Part shown: one piece after another, positions 30,146 through 43,488 of the stretch
Layout: every line of letters begins with the position of its first letter
Numbering within the stretch: position 1 is the stretch's first letter
NCBI RefSeq assembly: GCF_030811835.1
Contig: NZ_JAUSRO010000005.1
Coordinates: 310,001-374,000 of the forward strand
Source of the DNA: Variovorax ginsengisoli
GTDB taxonomy: Bacteria > Pseudomonadota > Gammaproteobacteria > Burkholderiales > Burkholderiaceae_C
Direction of reading: 5' to 3'
DNA: 64,000 nt
Translations under genes and position numbers: made by a program
The notes under the pieces: generated by a model
What the model saw: the letters and a program-made list of their open reading frames with translations, nothing else
The model's database searches: none
What the model was told of the DNA's origin: nothing

Positions 30146-30939
30146 ACCCGGTGTTGAAGGCGAGCGGCATCTGCAAGGCCTACCGCGGGGTGGTCGCGCT
30201 CGACGGTGTCTCGATCGAGCTGCCGGCCGGCAGCATCACCGGCTTGATCGGGCCCAACGGGTCGGGCAAGTCCACGTTGTTCGACTGCATCTGCGGCTTC
30301 CAGGCGCGAGATGCGGGCTCCGTGATGCTCGATGGTCAGGATCTGGCGGGGCTACCACCTCAGCGTATCGCACGCATGGGCCTGCGCCGAACCTTCCAGC
30401 AACTGCGCGTGTTCCCGGAACTCACGCTGCGGCAGAACCTGCTGACGGCCGCACAGGCAGCACCCGGCTTCTCGTACCTGAGCGAGCTGCTGCGCACGCC
30501 GGCGGTGCGCGCGCACGAGCGGCAGATGATGGAACGGGCCGACGCCATGCTCGAAGAGATTCAGCTCACCCGGCTCGCCGGTGCGCTGGCCGGCAGCCTT
30601 TCATACGGCCAGAAGAAGCTGCTTGAACTCGGCATGGCCCTCATGAACGAACCGAAGCTGTTGCTGCTCGACGAGCCGATGGCGGGCGTCAATCCGACGC
30701 TGGTCGAGGGCCTCAAGGAGGCACTGCTGCAGGTCAACCGGCGCGGCATCGCGCTGCTCATCGTCGAGCACAACCTCAAGCTGATGTTCGAGATCGCGCA
30801 GCGGATCTATGTGCTCGAGCAGGGTCGCCTGCTGGTGCAGGGAACACCCGAGGAAGTGGCACGTGACGAACGCGTGATCGAAGCCTATCTGGGCCGTCGC
30901 GACCCGGTGACGGGCGAACAGGGAGCACCACTTGACTGA
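30142..30939 (+). CDS. ABC transporter ATP-binding protein (LivG)
   Basis: A 265-residue ATPase. Walker A is GPNGSGKSTL, the signature SLSYGQKKLLELGMAL, Walker B LLLLDEPMAGVNP and the switch EHNLKLMFEIAQRIYVLEQG. The length, and the FDCICGFQARDAGSVMLDG region after the P-loop, match LivG rather than LivF. It overlaps LivM by 4 bp and LivF by 8 bp. One copy pairs with one LivF to power import. Confidence 0.93.
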   Translation: MNPVLKASGICKAYRGVVALDGVSIELPAGSITGLIGPNGSGKSTLFDCICGFQARDAGSVMLDGQDLAGLPPQRIARMGLRRTFQQLRVFPELTLRQNLLTAAQAAPGFSYLSELLRTPAVRAHERQMMERADAMLEEIQLTRLAGALAGSLSYGQKKLLELGMALMNEPKLLLLDEPMAGVNPTLVEGLKEALLQVNRRGIALLIVEHNLKLMFEIAQRIYVLEQGRLLVQGTPEEVARDERVIEAYLGRRDPVTGEQGAPLD

Positions 30940-31651
30940 ACCCGTGCTTCGTATCGACCAACTTGTCGGCGGCTACGGCGACCTGACCATTCTCCACGGC
31001 GTCGACATGACGGTGCCGGCCGGATCGTGGACCACGATCATCGGCGCCAACGGCGCGGGCAAGTCGACGCTGCTCAAGGCCGTGGCTGGCATCGTGCGCA
31101 GTCGCAGCGGTTCGATCCTGTTCGAAGACCGTGATGTCACTGCCCTTGATTCGCTGGCCCGGCTCAAAGGCGGGATCGGGCTGGTGCCGCAGGGCCGATG
31201 CAACTTCCCGCTGCTATCGGTTGCCGAGAACCTCAAGCTCGGCGCCTTCACCCGCAAGCTATCGGCCGCCGATCTGGAGGTTGAGCTGCAGCAGATGACC
31301 GACCGGTTCCCGCGGCTCAAGGAGCGCTGGAACACCCTGGCCGGCAACCTCAGCGGCGGCGAGCAGCAGATCATGGAGATGGCCATGGTGCTGCTGGCCA
31401 AGCCCAGGCTTCTGCTGCTCGACGAGCCGTCGCTGGGCCTGTCGCCGCAGGCGATGGGCATGGTCTTCGACACGATCCGAGAGCTGACGGCTTCGGGCCT
31501 GTCGGTACTGATGGTCGAGCAGAACGCCCGGCAGGCCCTGGAATGCTGCGACTACGGCGTGGTCATGGAACTGGGGCGCAACAAGCTGTCCGCCCCGGCG
31601 GGCGACGTGCTCGCACACCCGGACATACGGAGAATGTTCCTCGGCCTCTAG
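30932..31651 (+). CDS. ABC transporter ATP-binding protein (LivF)
   Basis: A 239-residue ATPase with GANGAGKSTL (Walker A), NLSGGEQQIMEMAMVLL (signature) and LLLLDEPSLGLSP (Walker B), typical of LivF. The start is TTG at 30932, preceded by GGGAG and overlapping the LivG stop; no nearer ATG exists. It is the last gene of the unit, 12 bp before the stem of a strong intrinsic terminator. Confidence 0.92.
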   Translation: MTEPVLRIDQLVGGYGDLTILHGVDMTVPAGSWTTIIGANGAGKSTLLKAVAGIVRSRSGSILFEDRDVTALDSLARLKGGIGLVPQGRCNFPLLSVAENLKLGAFTRKLSAADLEVELQQMTDRFPRLKERWNTLAGNLSGGEQQIMEMAMVLLAKPRLLLLDEPSLGLSPQAMGMVFDTIRELTASGLSVLMVEQNARQALECCDYGVVMELGRNKLSAPAGDVLAHPDIRRMFLGL

Positions 31652-31663
31652 TTGAAGTTCGAC

Positions 31664-31703
31664 GGCCTGGTTTTCAAGTTGAAAACCAGGCCAACAGGTT
31701 TTT
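31664..31703 (+). terminator. Intrinsic terminator after the liv-type operon
   Basis: GGCCTGGTTTTC (31664-31675) and GAAAACCAGGCC (31681-31692) form a perfect 12-bp stem with a 5-base loop, followed by AACAGG and TTTTT. On the other strand there is no T-run, so it serves the rightward operon and not gyrB. Confidence 0.85.
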
Positions 31704-31728
31704 CGCCTTATGCCTCGCGCTGCATCCA

Positions 31729-35573
<3,845 letters not shown>

Positions 35574-35612
35574 GTCTTACCTCTTGTTGAACGCTTGGAT
35601 TTTCACTCAGCC

Positions 35613-36992
35613 CTAACCCTTGAGCGTTTGCTCGAGGACGTGGAGCTGCTGGTTCAGCTCCGTCAGTTGCTGGCGTTCTCCGGAGATTTTCCGCACTGCA
35701 TGCAGCACGGTCGTGTGGTCACGCCCGCCAAAGAGTTCGCCGATTTCCGGCAGGCTCTTCTGCGTGAGTTCCTTGGCCAGGTACATCGCGATCTGGCGCG
35801 GCCGCGCGATGCTGGCCGGGCGCTTCTTGCTGTACATGTCGGCGACCTTGATCTTGTAGTAGTCGGCCACCGTCTTCTGGATGTTCTCGACGCTGATCTG
35901 CCGGTTCTGGATCGACAGCAGGTCGCGCAGCGCCTCGCGCGCCAGGGCGATCGAGATCTCCTTCTGGTTGAAGCGCGAGTAGGCGAGGATCTTGCGCAGC
36001 GCGCCTTCGAGTTCGCGCACGTTCGAGCGCACGTTCTTCGCCACGAAAAAGGCGACCTCTTCGGGCATCTCGGCCGACTCGGCACGCGCCTTGTTGATCA
36101 GGATGGCCACGCGCATCTCGAGCTCGGGCGGCTCGATGGCCACCGTCAGGCCCGAGTCGAAGCGCGACACCAGCCGCTCATGGATGTCGGCCAACCCCTT
36201 CGGGTAGGTGTCGCTGGTCATCACGATGTGCGACTTCTTGGCGAGCAGGGCCTCGAACGCGTTGAAGAATTCTTCCTGCGTTCGGTCCTTGTTGGCGAAG
36301 AACTGCACATCGTCGATCAGCAGCAGGTCGAGCGAGTGGTATCGGTCCTTGAACTCGTCGAAGGTCTTGCGCTGGTACGCCTTGACCACATCCGAAACGA
36401 ACTGCTCCGCGTGGATGTAGAGAACTTTGGAATCGGGGCGGTCAGCCAGCAGGCGATTGCCCACGGCGTGCATCAAGTGGGTCTTGCCCAGGCCGACGCC
36501 GCCGTAGATGAAAAGCGGGTTGTACAGGTGCCCGGGCATGCCCGAGACGTGCATGGCTGCAGCCCGCGCCATGCGGTTGGCCGTGCCCTCGACCAGGGTG
36601 TCGAAGGTCAGACCTGCATTCAGACGGTTCTTGAATCCGGCGGCAGCTGCGTCCTCGCCCTGGCCGGGCACGTCGCGCGGTACGTCGGTCTCGGCCATGA
36701 CCACCACCGGCGTCGAACGCACGGGGGTTTCACGCGGAGTGAGCGCCAACTCGACCTGTACGGGCTGGCCGTACATCTTCTCGGCCATGGCCGCGATCTT
36801 GCCGGCGTACTGGGCGCGGATCCAGTCGAGTTTGAAGCGGTTGGCAACGAACACGGTCATGCGCGACAGGTCGTCGGCGACCTGCGCGGTCAGGGGCTTG
36901 ATCCAGGTGTTGAACTGCTGCTCCGACAGTTCCTGCGCCAGCTGGTCGACACAGGCCTGCCACAGGCTGTCGCCGATACTTTCACCCGCCAT
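35613..36992 (-). CDS. dnaA: Chromosomal replication initiator protein DnaA
   Basis: A 459-residue initiator. Domain I starts at [20 protein letters not shown]; the AAA+ domain shows [16 protein letters not shown] (Walker A) and [20 protein letters not shown] (Walker B and sensor); the C-terminal DNA-binding helix carries ELGEL-like [19 protein letters not shown], the signature that reads DnaA boxes. The protein opens oriC. The gap upstream holds DnaA-box sequences suitable for autoregulation. Confidence 0.98.
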   Translation of the reverse strand: MAGESIGDSLWQACVDQLAQELSEQQFNTWIKPLTAQVADDLSRMTVFVANRFKLDWIRAQYAGKIAAMAEKMYGQPVQVELALTPRETPVRSTPVVVMAETDVPRDVPGQGEDAAAAGFKNRLNAGLTFDTLVEGTANRMARAAAMHVSGMPGHLYNPLFIYGGVGLGKTHLMHAVGNRLLADRPDSKVLYIHAEQFVSDVVKAYQRKTFDEFKDRYHSLDLLLIDDVQFFANKDRTQEEFFNAFEALLAKKSHIVMTSDTYPKGLADIHERLVSRFDSGLTVAIEPPELEMRVAILINKARAESAEMPEEVAFFVAKNVRSNVRELEGALRKILAYSRFNQKEISIALAREALRDLLSIQNRQISVENIQKTVADYYKIKVADMYSKKRPASIARPRQIAMYLAKELTQKSLPEIGELFGGRDHTTVLHAVRKISGERQQLTELNQQLHVLEQTLKG

Positions 36993-37019
36993 GGGTGCGC
37001 TGAGATGTCATGTTTCTCT

Positions 37020-37110
37020 CGGCCATTTCTGTTGTTCGTGTTGTGGATAGGAGCGTGTGCAATCGGCCGGTCATTCTAACTTGTCAAACTCTTATCCACA
37101 CCGCTGCGCC
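37020..37110. other. Putative oriC / dnaA control region with DnaA boxes
   Basis: A perfect DnaA box TTATCCACA is at 37092-37100, and a one-mismatch box (TGTGGATAG, reverse strand) at 37042-37050, both between divergent dnaA and rpmH. TTGACA and TAGAAT on the dnaA strand lie nearby. This arrangement fits an origin or autoregulated dnaA promoter, but only two boxes are clear. Confidence 0.5.
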
Positions 37111-37154
37111 CGTCTTCGGTGCCCATGTTGAATCCCCCGCGAACGCACTCCGAT

Positions 37155-37183
37155 TTGATCTTGAGCCGAATGTTTGTGATAAT
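37155..37183 (+). promoter_or_regulatory. Sigma-70 promoter of rpmH operon
   Basis: TTGATC (37155-37160), a 17-bp spacer and GATAAT (37178-37183) make a strong sigma-70 promoter about 80 bp before the rpmH start, driving rpmH-rnpA-yidD-yidC. Confidence 0.75.
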
Positions 37184-37263
37184 CGTCGGTTTCCCTGAAA
37201 ACCTCTTTGTGTGTTTCGGGGGCTCTCTTCCGGCTGGAAGAACTGAATTCAGGAAATCTCATC

Positions 37264-37398
37264 ATGAAACGCACTTACCAAGCATCCAAAGTCCGCCGCG
37301 CCCGCACCCATGGCTTCCTCGTTCGCATGAAGACCCGTGGCGGCCGTGCCGTGATCAACGCACGCCGCGCCAAGGGCCGCAAGCGCCTGGCCGTCTGA
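37264..37398 (+). CDS. rpmH: Large ribosomal subunit protein bL34
   Basis: The 44-residue protein [20 protein letters not shown] through [11 protein letters not shown] is unmistakable bL34, the highly basic protein of the 50S subunit. The ATG at 37264 follows a GGAAAT-type site. In-frame readings starting at 37207 add a non-conserved leader. It heads the conserved rightward operon next to the origin. Confidence 0.97.
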   Translation: MKRTYQASKVRRARTHGFLVRMKTRGGRAVINARRAKGRKRLAV

Positions 37399-37475
37399 CG
37401 ACAGCCAGCAGCCGCAGCGCCGATCCCTTGCCGCCCCCGCCTGCTTCCACGCAAGGCGCCGAGCGCGCAAAGTCG

Positions 37476-37862
37476 GTGCAGCGGCTCAAAACCCGCGCGC
37501 AATTCCAGGCCGTACTCGCTGGTGCCACCGTGGCGCGAACCGCCCATTTCGCACTGCATCGCTGCGCCCTGGATGCGGCAGACGGTGCCGAGCCTCTGTT
37601 CGGCGCGTCTGCCGTCTGGCTGGGAGCCATGGTTCCCAAACGCTGGGCGCGCCGCGCGGTCACGCGCAATGCCATCAAGCGCCAGATCTACACCGTGGGC
37701 GCTGCGTCGGAAGCTTCGCTGCCGGTCGCCGCGCACGTGGTACGCCTGCGCTCGGGTTTTGACCGCAAGGTCTTCGTGAGCGCCTCGTCGGACAAGCTCA
37801 AGGCCGCAGTTCGCACCGAGCTCCAGCAACTGCTGGCGCGCGGCGCCTCGGTGCGCGCATGA
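37476..37862 (+). CDS. rnpA: Ribonuclease P protein component
   Basis: About 128 residues beginning VQRLKTRAQFQAVLAGATVA, the betaproteobacterial RnpA N-terminus. LGAMVPKRWARRAVTRNAIK contains the conserved RNA-binding RNR motif (AVTRNAIKRQIYTVG). The protein binds the 5' leader of precursor tRNA with the RNase P RNA. No ATG is in the right place: GTG at 37476 fits the family N-terminus. The frame extends upstream across rpmH, which is a shadow. The stop overlaps the yidD ATG by 4 bp. Confidence 0.92.
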   Translation: MQRLKTRAQFQAVLAGATVARTAHFALHRCALDAADGAEPLFGASAVWLGAMVPKRWARRAVTRNAIKRQIYTVGAASEASLPVAAHVVRLRSGFDRKVFVSASSDKLKAAVRTELQQLLARGASVRA

Positions 37863-38140
37863 TCCGGCGCCTGCTGATCCTGCTCGTCAAGGGCTATCGG
37901 TTGCTGCTGAGCCCCTGGCTCGGGCAGTCATGCCGCTTCGAGCCAACCTGTTCGGCCTACGCGCTCGAGGCGCTCGACCGACACGGCGCCGCCGTGGGCA
38001 GCTACCTCACACTGAAACGCATCGCCCGTTGCCAGCCCTGGTGCCAGGGTGGCCACGACCCGGTTCCGCCCCAGGGGCAGCGCGGGACGCACAAGGCGTT
38101 GTTTTCTTCTCTCTCCTCCGACAAGAAATCTTCTTCATGA
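37859..38140 (+). CDS. yidD: Membrane protein insertion efficiency factor YidD
   Basis: A 93-residue protein: MIRRLLILLVKGYRLLLSPW, then GQSCRFEPTCSAYALEALDR and CQPWCQGGHDPVP, containing the conserved cysteines of YidD. It is a peripheral, amphipathic-helix protein that helps YidC insert membrane proteins. It overlaps rnpA and yidC by 4 bp each, so the three are translationally coupled. Confidence 0.95.
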   Translation: MIRRLLILLVKGYRLLLSPWLGQSCRFEPTCSAYALEALDRHGAAVGSYLTLKRIARCQPWCQGGHDPVPPQGQRGTHKALFSSLSSDKKSSS

Positions 38141-39894
38141 ACGATATTCGCCGCACCATCCTGCTGGTGATTTTTGGTTTCTCGCTGGTGTTGCTGTGGG
38201 ACCAGTGGCAGGTCCACAACGGCAACAAGCCGACCTTCCTGCCCTCGTCGAAGACGGCGGCGAGTGCGCCCGGGGCGGGTGCGCCAACGGGCGCCGCCAG
38301 CGGCGCTGCCGGTGCCGTGCCGGCAGCAGCCGGCGTTGCGGGCGCCCCCACCGCCGTGCCGACGCAGCCCGCGACCGCGGCGGTCGGCGAGAAGGTGACC
38401 ATCACCACCGACGTGTTCAAGGCGACCATCGATGGCCAGGGCGGCACGCTGTCCGGGCTGCAACTGCGCCAGTACGACGACCAGACCAACCACCACGGGC
38501 TGGTCGAGTGGTTCAACAAGCTCATCGGCCGTCCGACGCCGCCGAACCTGGTCGTTCCGGTCACCCTGATGGAAGATGGCTCGCCAGCCACTCTTTATGT
38601 GGCGCAGACGGGCCTGGTCAACACCGTGGACACGGGCGACCGCTTCCCCAACCACCTCAGCCTGATGACGCCGACGGCCGGTCCGCGGGAACTGGCCGAC
38701 GGCCAGAACGCGCTGGAAGTGTCATTCGAGTCGCAGCCGGTGGGTGGCCTGAAGTACATCAAGACCTACCGCTTCCTGCGCGGCGATTACTCGATCCACG
38801 TCAGGCACCAGATCGTCAACGTGAGCGACCAGCCACGCGACGCGCAGCTTTACCTGCAGCTCGTGCGCCACGGCACGGTGGCCGCAGGCACCATGTTCGG
38901 CACCAACACCTTCACCGGTCCGGCGGTCTACACGGAAGAGAAGAAGTTCCACAAGGTCGCGTTCACCGACATCACGAAGAACAAGGCCGAACTGCCGCCG
39001 CCCGCCAACAATGGCTGGATTGCGATGGTGCAGCATTACTTCGTGTCGGCCTGGCTGCTCAACAGCCCGGGCAGCGATGCCTACAAGCGCGAGTTCCGCG
39101 TGGCCGACCTCGGCAACAACCAGTACTCGGTGGCCATGGTGCTGCCGCTGCCCAAGCTGGCACCGGGTGCCTCGCAGACCATCGACAGCAGCCTGTTCGC
39201 AGGCCCTGAAGAAGAAAAGAAGCTCGAAGCGCTCGCGCCCGGTCTCGACCTGGTCAAGGACTACGGCATCTTCGCGATCATCTCCAAGCCGCTCTACTGG
39301 CTGCTCAACCAGTTGCACAACATCCTGGGCAACTGGGGCTGGTCGATCGTCGCGCTGGTGGTGCTGCTCAAGGCGGCTTTCTATTGGCTCAATGCCAAGG
39401 CCTACGCCAGCATGGCCAAGATGAAGGCTATCAATCCGAAGATCACGGAAATGCGCGAGCGGCTCAAGGACAAGCCGCAGGAGATGCAGCAGGAGATGAT
39501 GCGCATCTACCGCGAGGAAAAGGTCAACCCGATGGGCGGCTGCTTCCCGATCGTGATCCAGATCCCGGTGTTCATCGCGCTCTACTGGGTGCTGCTGTCT
39601 TCGGTCGAAATGCGCCATGCGCCGTGGATCGGCTGGATCCATGACCTCTCGGCTCCCGACCCATGGTTCATCCTGCCCGTGGTGATGACACTGACCTCGC
39701 TGCTGCAGACCTGGCTGAACCCGAAACCACCAGATCCGATGCAGGCCAAGCTCATGTGGATCATGCCGCTGGCGTTCAGCGTGATGTTCATCTTCTTCCC
39801 GGCCGGCCTGGTGCTGTACTGGATCACGAACAACACGTTGTCGATCGCCCAGCAGTGGTTCATCAACAAGCGCCTGGGTGTGCTCGGCAAGTAA
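38137..39894 (+). CDS. yidC: Membrane protein insertase YidC
   Basis: A 585-residue insertase. An N-terminal anchor ([20 protein letters not shown]) is followed by an Ala/Pro-rich linker and the large periplasmic beta-sandwich domain (residues ~80-360), then the conserved five-helix core from [20 protein letters not shown] through [20 protein letters not shown] and [20 protein letters not shown]. It inserts inner-membrane proteins alone or with SecYEG. The start at 38137 overlaps yidD; the length is normal for betaproteobacteria. Confidence 0.97.
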   Translation: MNDIRRTILLVIFGFSLVLLWDQWQVHNGNKPTFLPSSKTAASAPGAGAPTGAASGAAGAVPAAAGVAGAPTAVPTQPATAAVGEKVTITTDVFKATIDGQGGTLSGLQLRQYDDQTNHHGLVEWFNKLIGRPTPPNLVVPVTLMEDGSPATLYVAQTGLVNTVDTGDRFPNHLSLMTPTAGPRELADGQNALEVSFESQPVGGLKYIKTYRFLRGDYSIHVRHQIVNVSDQPRDAQLYLQLVRHGTVAAGTMFGTNTFTGPAVYTEEKKFHKVAFTDITKNKAELPPPANNGWIAMVQHYFVSAWLLNSPGSDAYKREFRVADLGNNQYSVAMVLPLPKLAPGASQTIDSSLFAGPEEEKKLEALAPGLDLVKDYGIFAIISKPLYWLLNQLHNILGNWGWSIVALVVLLKAAFYWLNAKAYASMAKMKAINPKITEMRERLKDKPQEMQQEMMRIYREEKVNPMGGCFPIVIQIPVFIALYWVLLSSVEMRHAPWIGWIHDLSAPDPWFILPVVMTLTSLLQTWLNPKPPDPMQAKLMWIMPLAFSVMFIFFPAGLVLYWITNNTLSIAQQWFINKRLGVLGK

Positions 39895-39914
39895 GCCCCA
39901 CCCCGCACTCCCCG

Positions 39915-39939
39915 AAGGGCCGCGCAAGCGGCCCTTTTC
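39915..39939 (+). terminator. Intrinsic terminator after yidC
   Basis: AAGGGCCGC (39915-39923) and GCGGCCCTT (39928-39936) pair around GCAA, followed by a short T-stretch. It separates the rpmH-yidC operon from mnmE. Confidence 0.7.
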
Positions 39940-39980
39940 AATTGGCGCTGCCCCAGGCGCTTTGCTGGAAGAATAGGCCC

Positions 39981-41387
39981 ATGCTCGCACGCACCTCCGA
40001 CCCGATCGTTGCCATCGCCACTGCGCCCGGACGCGGGGCCGTCGGTATCGTGCGGGTGTCCGGTCGACAGCTTGGCCCCCTCGTCCAGGCCCTCTGCGCG
40101 CGACCGCTGAAGCCGCGCGAGGCAACCTACCTGCCCTTTCTCGACGGGGGAGGCGAGCCAGTCGACCACGGGCTCGCCCTGTACTTTCCGGCGCCCCACT
40201 CCTTCACCGGCGAAGACGTGCTCGAACTGCAGGCCCATGGCGGTGCAGTCGTGCTGCAGCTGCTGGTGGCACGCTGCCTGGAGGCGGCGGCCGAGGTCGA
40301 TGGGGCCACCGGTCGCGCGCGCCTGCCCGGCCTGCGGGTGGCCGAACCCGGCGAGTTCAGCCAGCGTGCCTTTCTCAACGGCAAGATCGATCTGGCGCAG
40401 GCGGAGGCGATCGCCGACCTGATCGACGCGAGCACCGAGGCCGCAGCGCGCAGCGCCGGCCGCTCGCTCTCGGGTGCCTTTTCGCGCGAGATCCACACCC
40501 TGCGCGACGCGTTGATCCACCTGCGCATGCTGGTGGAGGCCACGCTCGACTTCCCCGAGGAAGAGATCGACTTCCTGCAGAAGGCCGACGCCGTCGGCCA
40601 GCTCGTGGCGCTGCAGGCGCAGGTGGCCGGCGTGCAGCAGCGCGCGCGTCAGGGCGCGCTGCTGCGCGAGGGCATCAAGGTCGTGATCGCGGGCCAGCCT
40701 AACGCGGGCAAGAGTTCGTTGCTCAATGCGCTGGCTGGCGCGGAACTCGCCATCGTGAGCGCGGTCGCGGGCACCACGCGCGACGTGGTGTCGCAGACCA
40801 TCCAGATCCAGGGCGTGCCGCTGCATGTGGCCGACACGGCCGGCCTGCGGGAAAGCACCGACGAGGTCGAACAGATCGGCGTGGCGCGTGCCTGGGGCCA
40901 GATCGAAGGCGCCGATGCCGTGCTGTTCCTGCACGACCTCACGCGCGCCGATGTTGCGGACTATGCGGCCGCCGACGCGGAGATCCTGCGCTTGCTGCGC
41001 GAGAAGCTGCCCGCCGGCGTGCCGGTGCTCGACGTGTGGAACAAGCAGGATGCCGCGCCGGCGCAGGCCGCGCGCGATGGCATCGCACTGTCTGCCCGCA
41101 CCGGCGAAGGCATCGAAACCCTGCGCCAGGAACTGCTGCGACTGGCCGGCTGGCAGGCCGTGCCCGAAGGCCTTTACTTGGCGCGGGCGCGCCATGTGCA
41201 TGCATTGGCGCAGGTGGCCGGGCATCTGGCAGGCGCGGCCGGGCACCTGGCGGCGCGGGCGCAGTCGCTCGACCTGATGGCCGAGGAGCTGCGGCTCGCG
41301 CAGAACGCGCTCAACGAGATCACCGGCGAATTCGGTGCCGACGACCTGTTGGGCGTGATCTTCTCGCGCTTTTGCATCGGGAAGTGA
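39981..41387 (+). CDS. mnmE: tRNA uridine-5-carboxymethylaminomethyl modification GTPase MnmE
   Basis: A 468-residue GTPase. [20 protein letters not shown] starts the N-terminal tetrahydrofolate-binding domain; the G domain has [21 protein letters not shown] and NKQD; the C-terminal FSRFCIGK provides the conserved cysteine. With MnmG it makes the cmnm5 modification of wobble uridine. It follows yidC after a terminator, as in many betaproteobacteria, and ends convergent with the antiporter gene. Confidence 0.97.
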   Translation: MLARTSDPIVAIATAPGRGAVGIVRVSGRQLGPLVQALCARPLKPREATYLPFLDGGGEPVDHGLALYFPAPHSFTGEDVLELQAHGGAVVLQLLVARCLEAAAEVDGATGRARLPGLRVAEPGEFSQRAFLNGKIDLAQAEAIADLIDASTEAAARSAGRSLSGAFSREIHTLRDALIHLRMLVEATLDFPEEEIDFLQKADAVGQLVALQAQVAGVQQRARQGALLREGIKVVIAGQPNAGKSSLLNALAGAELAIVSAVAGTTRDVVSQTIQIQGVPLHVADTAGLRESTDEVEQIGVARAWGQIEGADAVLFLHDLTRADVADYAAADAEILRLLREKLPAGVPVLDVWNKQDAAPAQAARDGIALSARTGEGIETLRQELLRLAGWQAVPEGLYLARARHVHALAQVAGHLAGAAGHLAARAQSLDLMAEELRLAQNALNEITGEFGADDLLGVIFSRFCIGK

Positions 41388-41426
41388 CGTGCGCCCCAGC
41401 GCACGGCCCCCATCTTTCGCGCTGCC

Positions 41427-43421
41427 TCAGACCTTCAGTCCGCGCTGCAGCCGGTCGATTGCCAGCGCCAGCGCTTCGGGGCGGCCCGACAACACCAGCG
41501 TGTCGCCATCGGCCAGCACCAGTGCATCGTCGGGCATGGCCGCTGTGCCGTTGCGGTGGCGCAGGTTCGCCACGCGCACCTGGAGCGCCTGCAGCGCCAT
41601 CGCACCGAGCGTCTGACCGATGGCGCGCGCGTCCGGCGTCAGCGTGAAGGTGTTCAGGCGCTCGTGGCCCAGGTCGCCGACCGTGTCGTCGTCGGCGCCG
41701 TGGAAGTAGCCGCGCAGCAGGTTGTAGCGCGCATCGCGCAGGTCCTGTACCACGCGGATCACGCGGCGCATCGGCACGCCGACCAGGGCGAGCGCATGGC
41801 TGGCGAGCATGAGGGACCCCTCGATCGCCTCGGGCACCACCTCGGTGGCGCCAGCCGCCTGGAGTTTCTCGAGGTCGAGGTCGTCCTGCGTGCGCACGAT
41901 CACCGGCACCTGCGGCGCGTGGGTGCGCGTGTTCGCCAGCACCTTGAGCGCACCGGGCACGTCCAGGTACGTGACGACCACTGCGCTGGCGCGGGCCAGG
42001 CCTGCGGCCATCAGCGCCTGCAGCCGCGCGGCATCGCCGAACACCACCGAATCGCCCGCAGCGGCCGCTTGCCGCACGCGGTCAGGGTCGAGGTCGAGCG
42101 CCAGGTAGGGAATGCCTTCGCGTTCGAGGATGCGCGCCAGGTTCTGGCCGCAGCGTCCATAGCCGCAGATGATCACGTGCCTGGAGGTGTTGATGGTCTT
42201 GCGCGCGATGCTGGTCATCTGCAGCGACTGCTGCATCCAGTCGCTGGCCACCAGCTTGCGCACGATGGCGTTGCTGTACTGGATGATGAAGGGCGTGGCG
42301 AGCATCGACAGCACCATCGAGGCCAGCACCGGGTTGGCCAACCAGGGCGGCAGCAGGCTGCGGTCCTGCGCGAGCGTCAGCAGCACGAAGCCGAATTCGC
42401 CGGCCTGCGCCAGGTACAGGCCGGTGCGCAACGACACACCAGCGGTCGCCCCCAGGCCGCGTGCGAGCACCGTGACCAGCACCAGCTTGAAGCCCAGCGG
42501 CAGCAGCAGAAGAACGCCTACCAGCGCCCAGCGGTCGACCACGATGTGCCAGTCGAGTGACATGCCGATGGTGATGAAGAACAGGCCCAGCAGCACGTCG
42601 TGGAAGGGCCGGATGTCGGTCTCCACCTGGTGCTTGTATTCGGTCTCCGACACCAGCATGCCGGCGATGAAGGCGCCCAGCGCCAGACTCAGGCCGGCCA
42701 GTTCGGTGAGCCACGCGAGCCCGAGCGTGATCAGCAGCAGGTTCAGCATGAACAGCTCCTGGCTGCGTCGGCGCGCCACCAGCGTGAGCCACCAGCGCAT
42801 CACGCGTGGCCCGCCGTAGAGCAACACGCCCACGAGGAAGCTGGCCTTGAGCAATGCGAACGACAGCGCCTTGAACAGCGCCTCGGGTGGCGCGCCCAGC
42901 GCAGGAATCAACACCAGCAGCGGCACCACGGCCAGATCCTGGAACAGCAGCACGCCCATCACGCGCTTGCCGTGCTCGCTCTCGAGCTCCAGCCGCTCGG
43001 CCATCAGCTTGACGACGATGGCCGTGCTGCTCATGGTGAGCGCGCCCGACAGCGCCAGCGCCGTCTGCCAGCCCAGCCGCCATGGCGGCGGCAGCACCGT
43101 CGCCAGCATGAGCGCCCCGCCAGTGGCGATGCCCATGGTCAGAAGCACCTGCAGCATGCCCAGGCCGAACACGTGCTTGCGCATGGCGCGCAGCTTGGGC
43201 AGGCTGAACTCCAGTCCGATCACGAACATCAGAAACACCACGCCGAACTCGCCCAGGTGGCGGATGCCCTCGGAGTTCTGCGCCAGCGCCAGGGCATGGG
43301 GGCCGATGAGCACGCCGGCCGTCAGGTAGCCGAGCATGGGCGGCAGCTTGAGCGAGCGGCAGGCCACCACGCCGATCACCGCAGCGAGCAGGTACAACAG
43401 CGTGAGATCGAGTGATGACAT
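41427..43421 (-). CDS. Monovalent cation:proton antiporter, Kef type
   Basis: A 664-residue protein. Residues 1-390 form the antiporter domain with about twelve helices (LTLLYLLAAVIGVVACRSLK, LAVVPLLVLIPALG and GEFGFVLLTLAQDRSLLPPW). Residues ~410-530 form a TrkA-N/RCK domain (HVIICGYGRCGQNLARILER), followed by a TrkA-C domain (DALVLADGDTLVLSGRPEAL). This architecture is that of the Kef/Ybal K+ or Na+ antiporters gated by cytoplasmic ligands such as glutathione adducts or nucleotides. Specificity cannot be read. Confidence 0.92.
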   Translation of the reverse strand: MSSLDLTLLYLLAAVIGVVACRSLKLPPMLGYLTAGVLIGPHALALAQNSEGIRHLGEFGVVFLMFVIGLEFSLPKLRAMRKHVFGLGMLQVLLTMGIATGGALMLATVLPPPWRLGWQTALALSGALTMSSTAIVVKLMAERLELESEHGKRVMGVLLFQDLAVVPLLVLIPALGAPPEALFKALSFALLKASFLVGVLLYGGPRVMRWWLTLVARRRSQELFMLNLLLITLGLAWLTELAGLSLALGAFIAGMLVSETEYKHQVETDIRPFHDVLLGLFFITIGMSLDWHIVVDRWALVGVLLLLPLGFKLVLVTVLARGLGATAGVSLRTGLYLAQAGEFGFVLLTLAQDRSLLPPWLANPVLASMVLSMLATPFIIQYSNAIVRKLVASDWMQQSLQMTSIARKTINTSRHVIICGYGRCGQNLARILEREGIPYLALDLDPDRVRQAAAAGDSVVFGDAARLQALMAAGLARASAVVVTYLDVPGALKVLANTRTHAPQVPVIVRTQDDLDLEKLQAAGATEVVPEAIEGSLMLASHALALVGVPMRRVIRVVQDLRDARYNLLRGYFHGADDDTVGDLGHERLNTFTLTPDARAIGQTLGAMALQALQVRVANLRHRNGTAAMPDDALVLADGDTLVLSGRPEALALAIDRLQRGLKV

Positions 43422-43488
43422 GACCCGATGCTAGCAAGGGCCATGCGCGTCGGCCGGCCGGGGGCGGCCCGCCCGATAAAATCCCGCA

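Noticed and set aside
41389..41404. A terminator between mnmE and the antiporter gene
   Set aside because: GTGCGC and GCGCAC can pair around CCCA, but there is no T-run on either strand.
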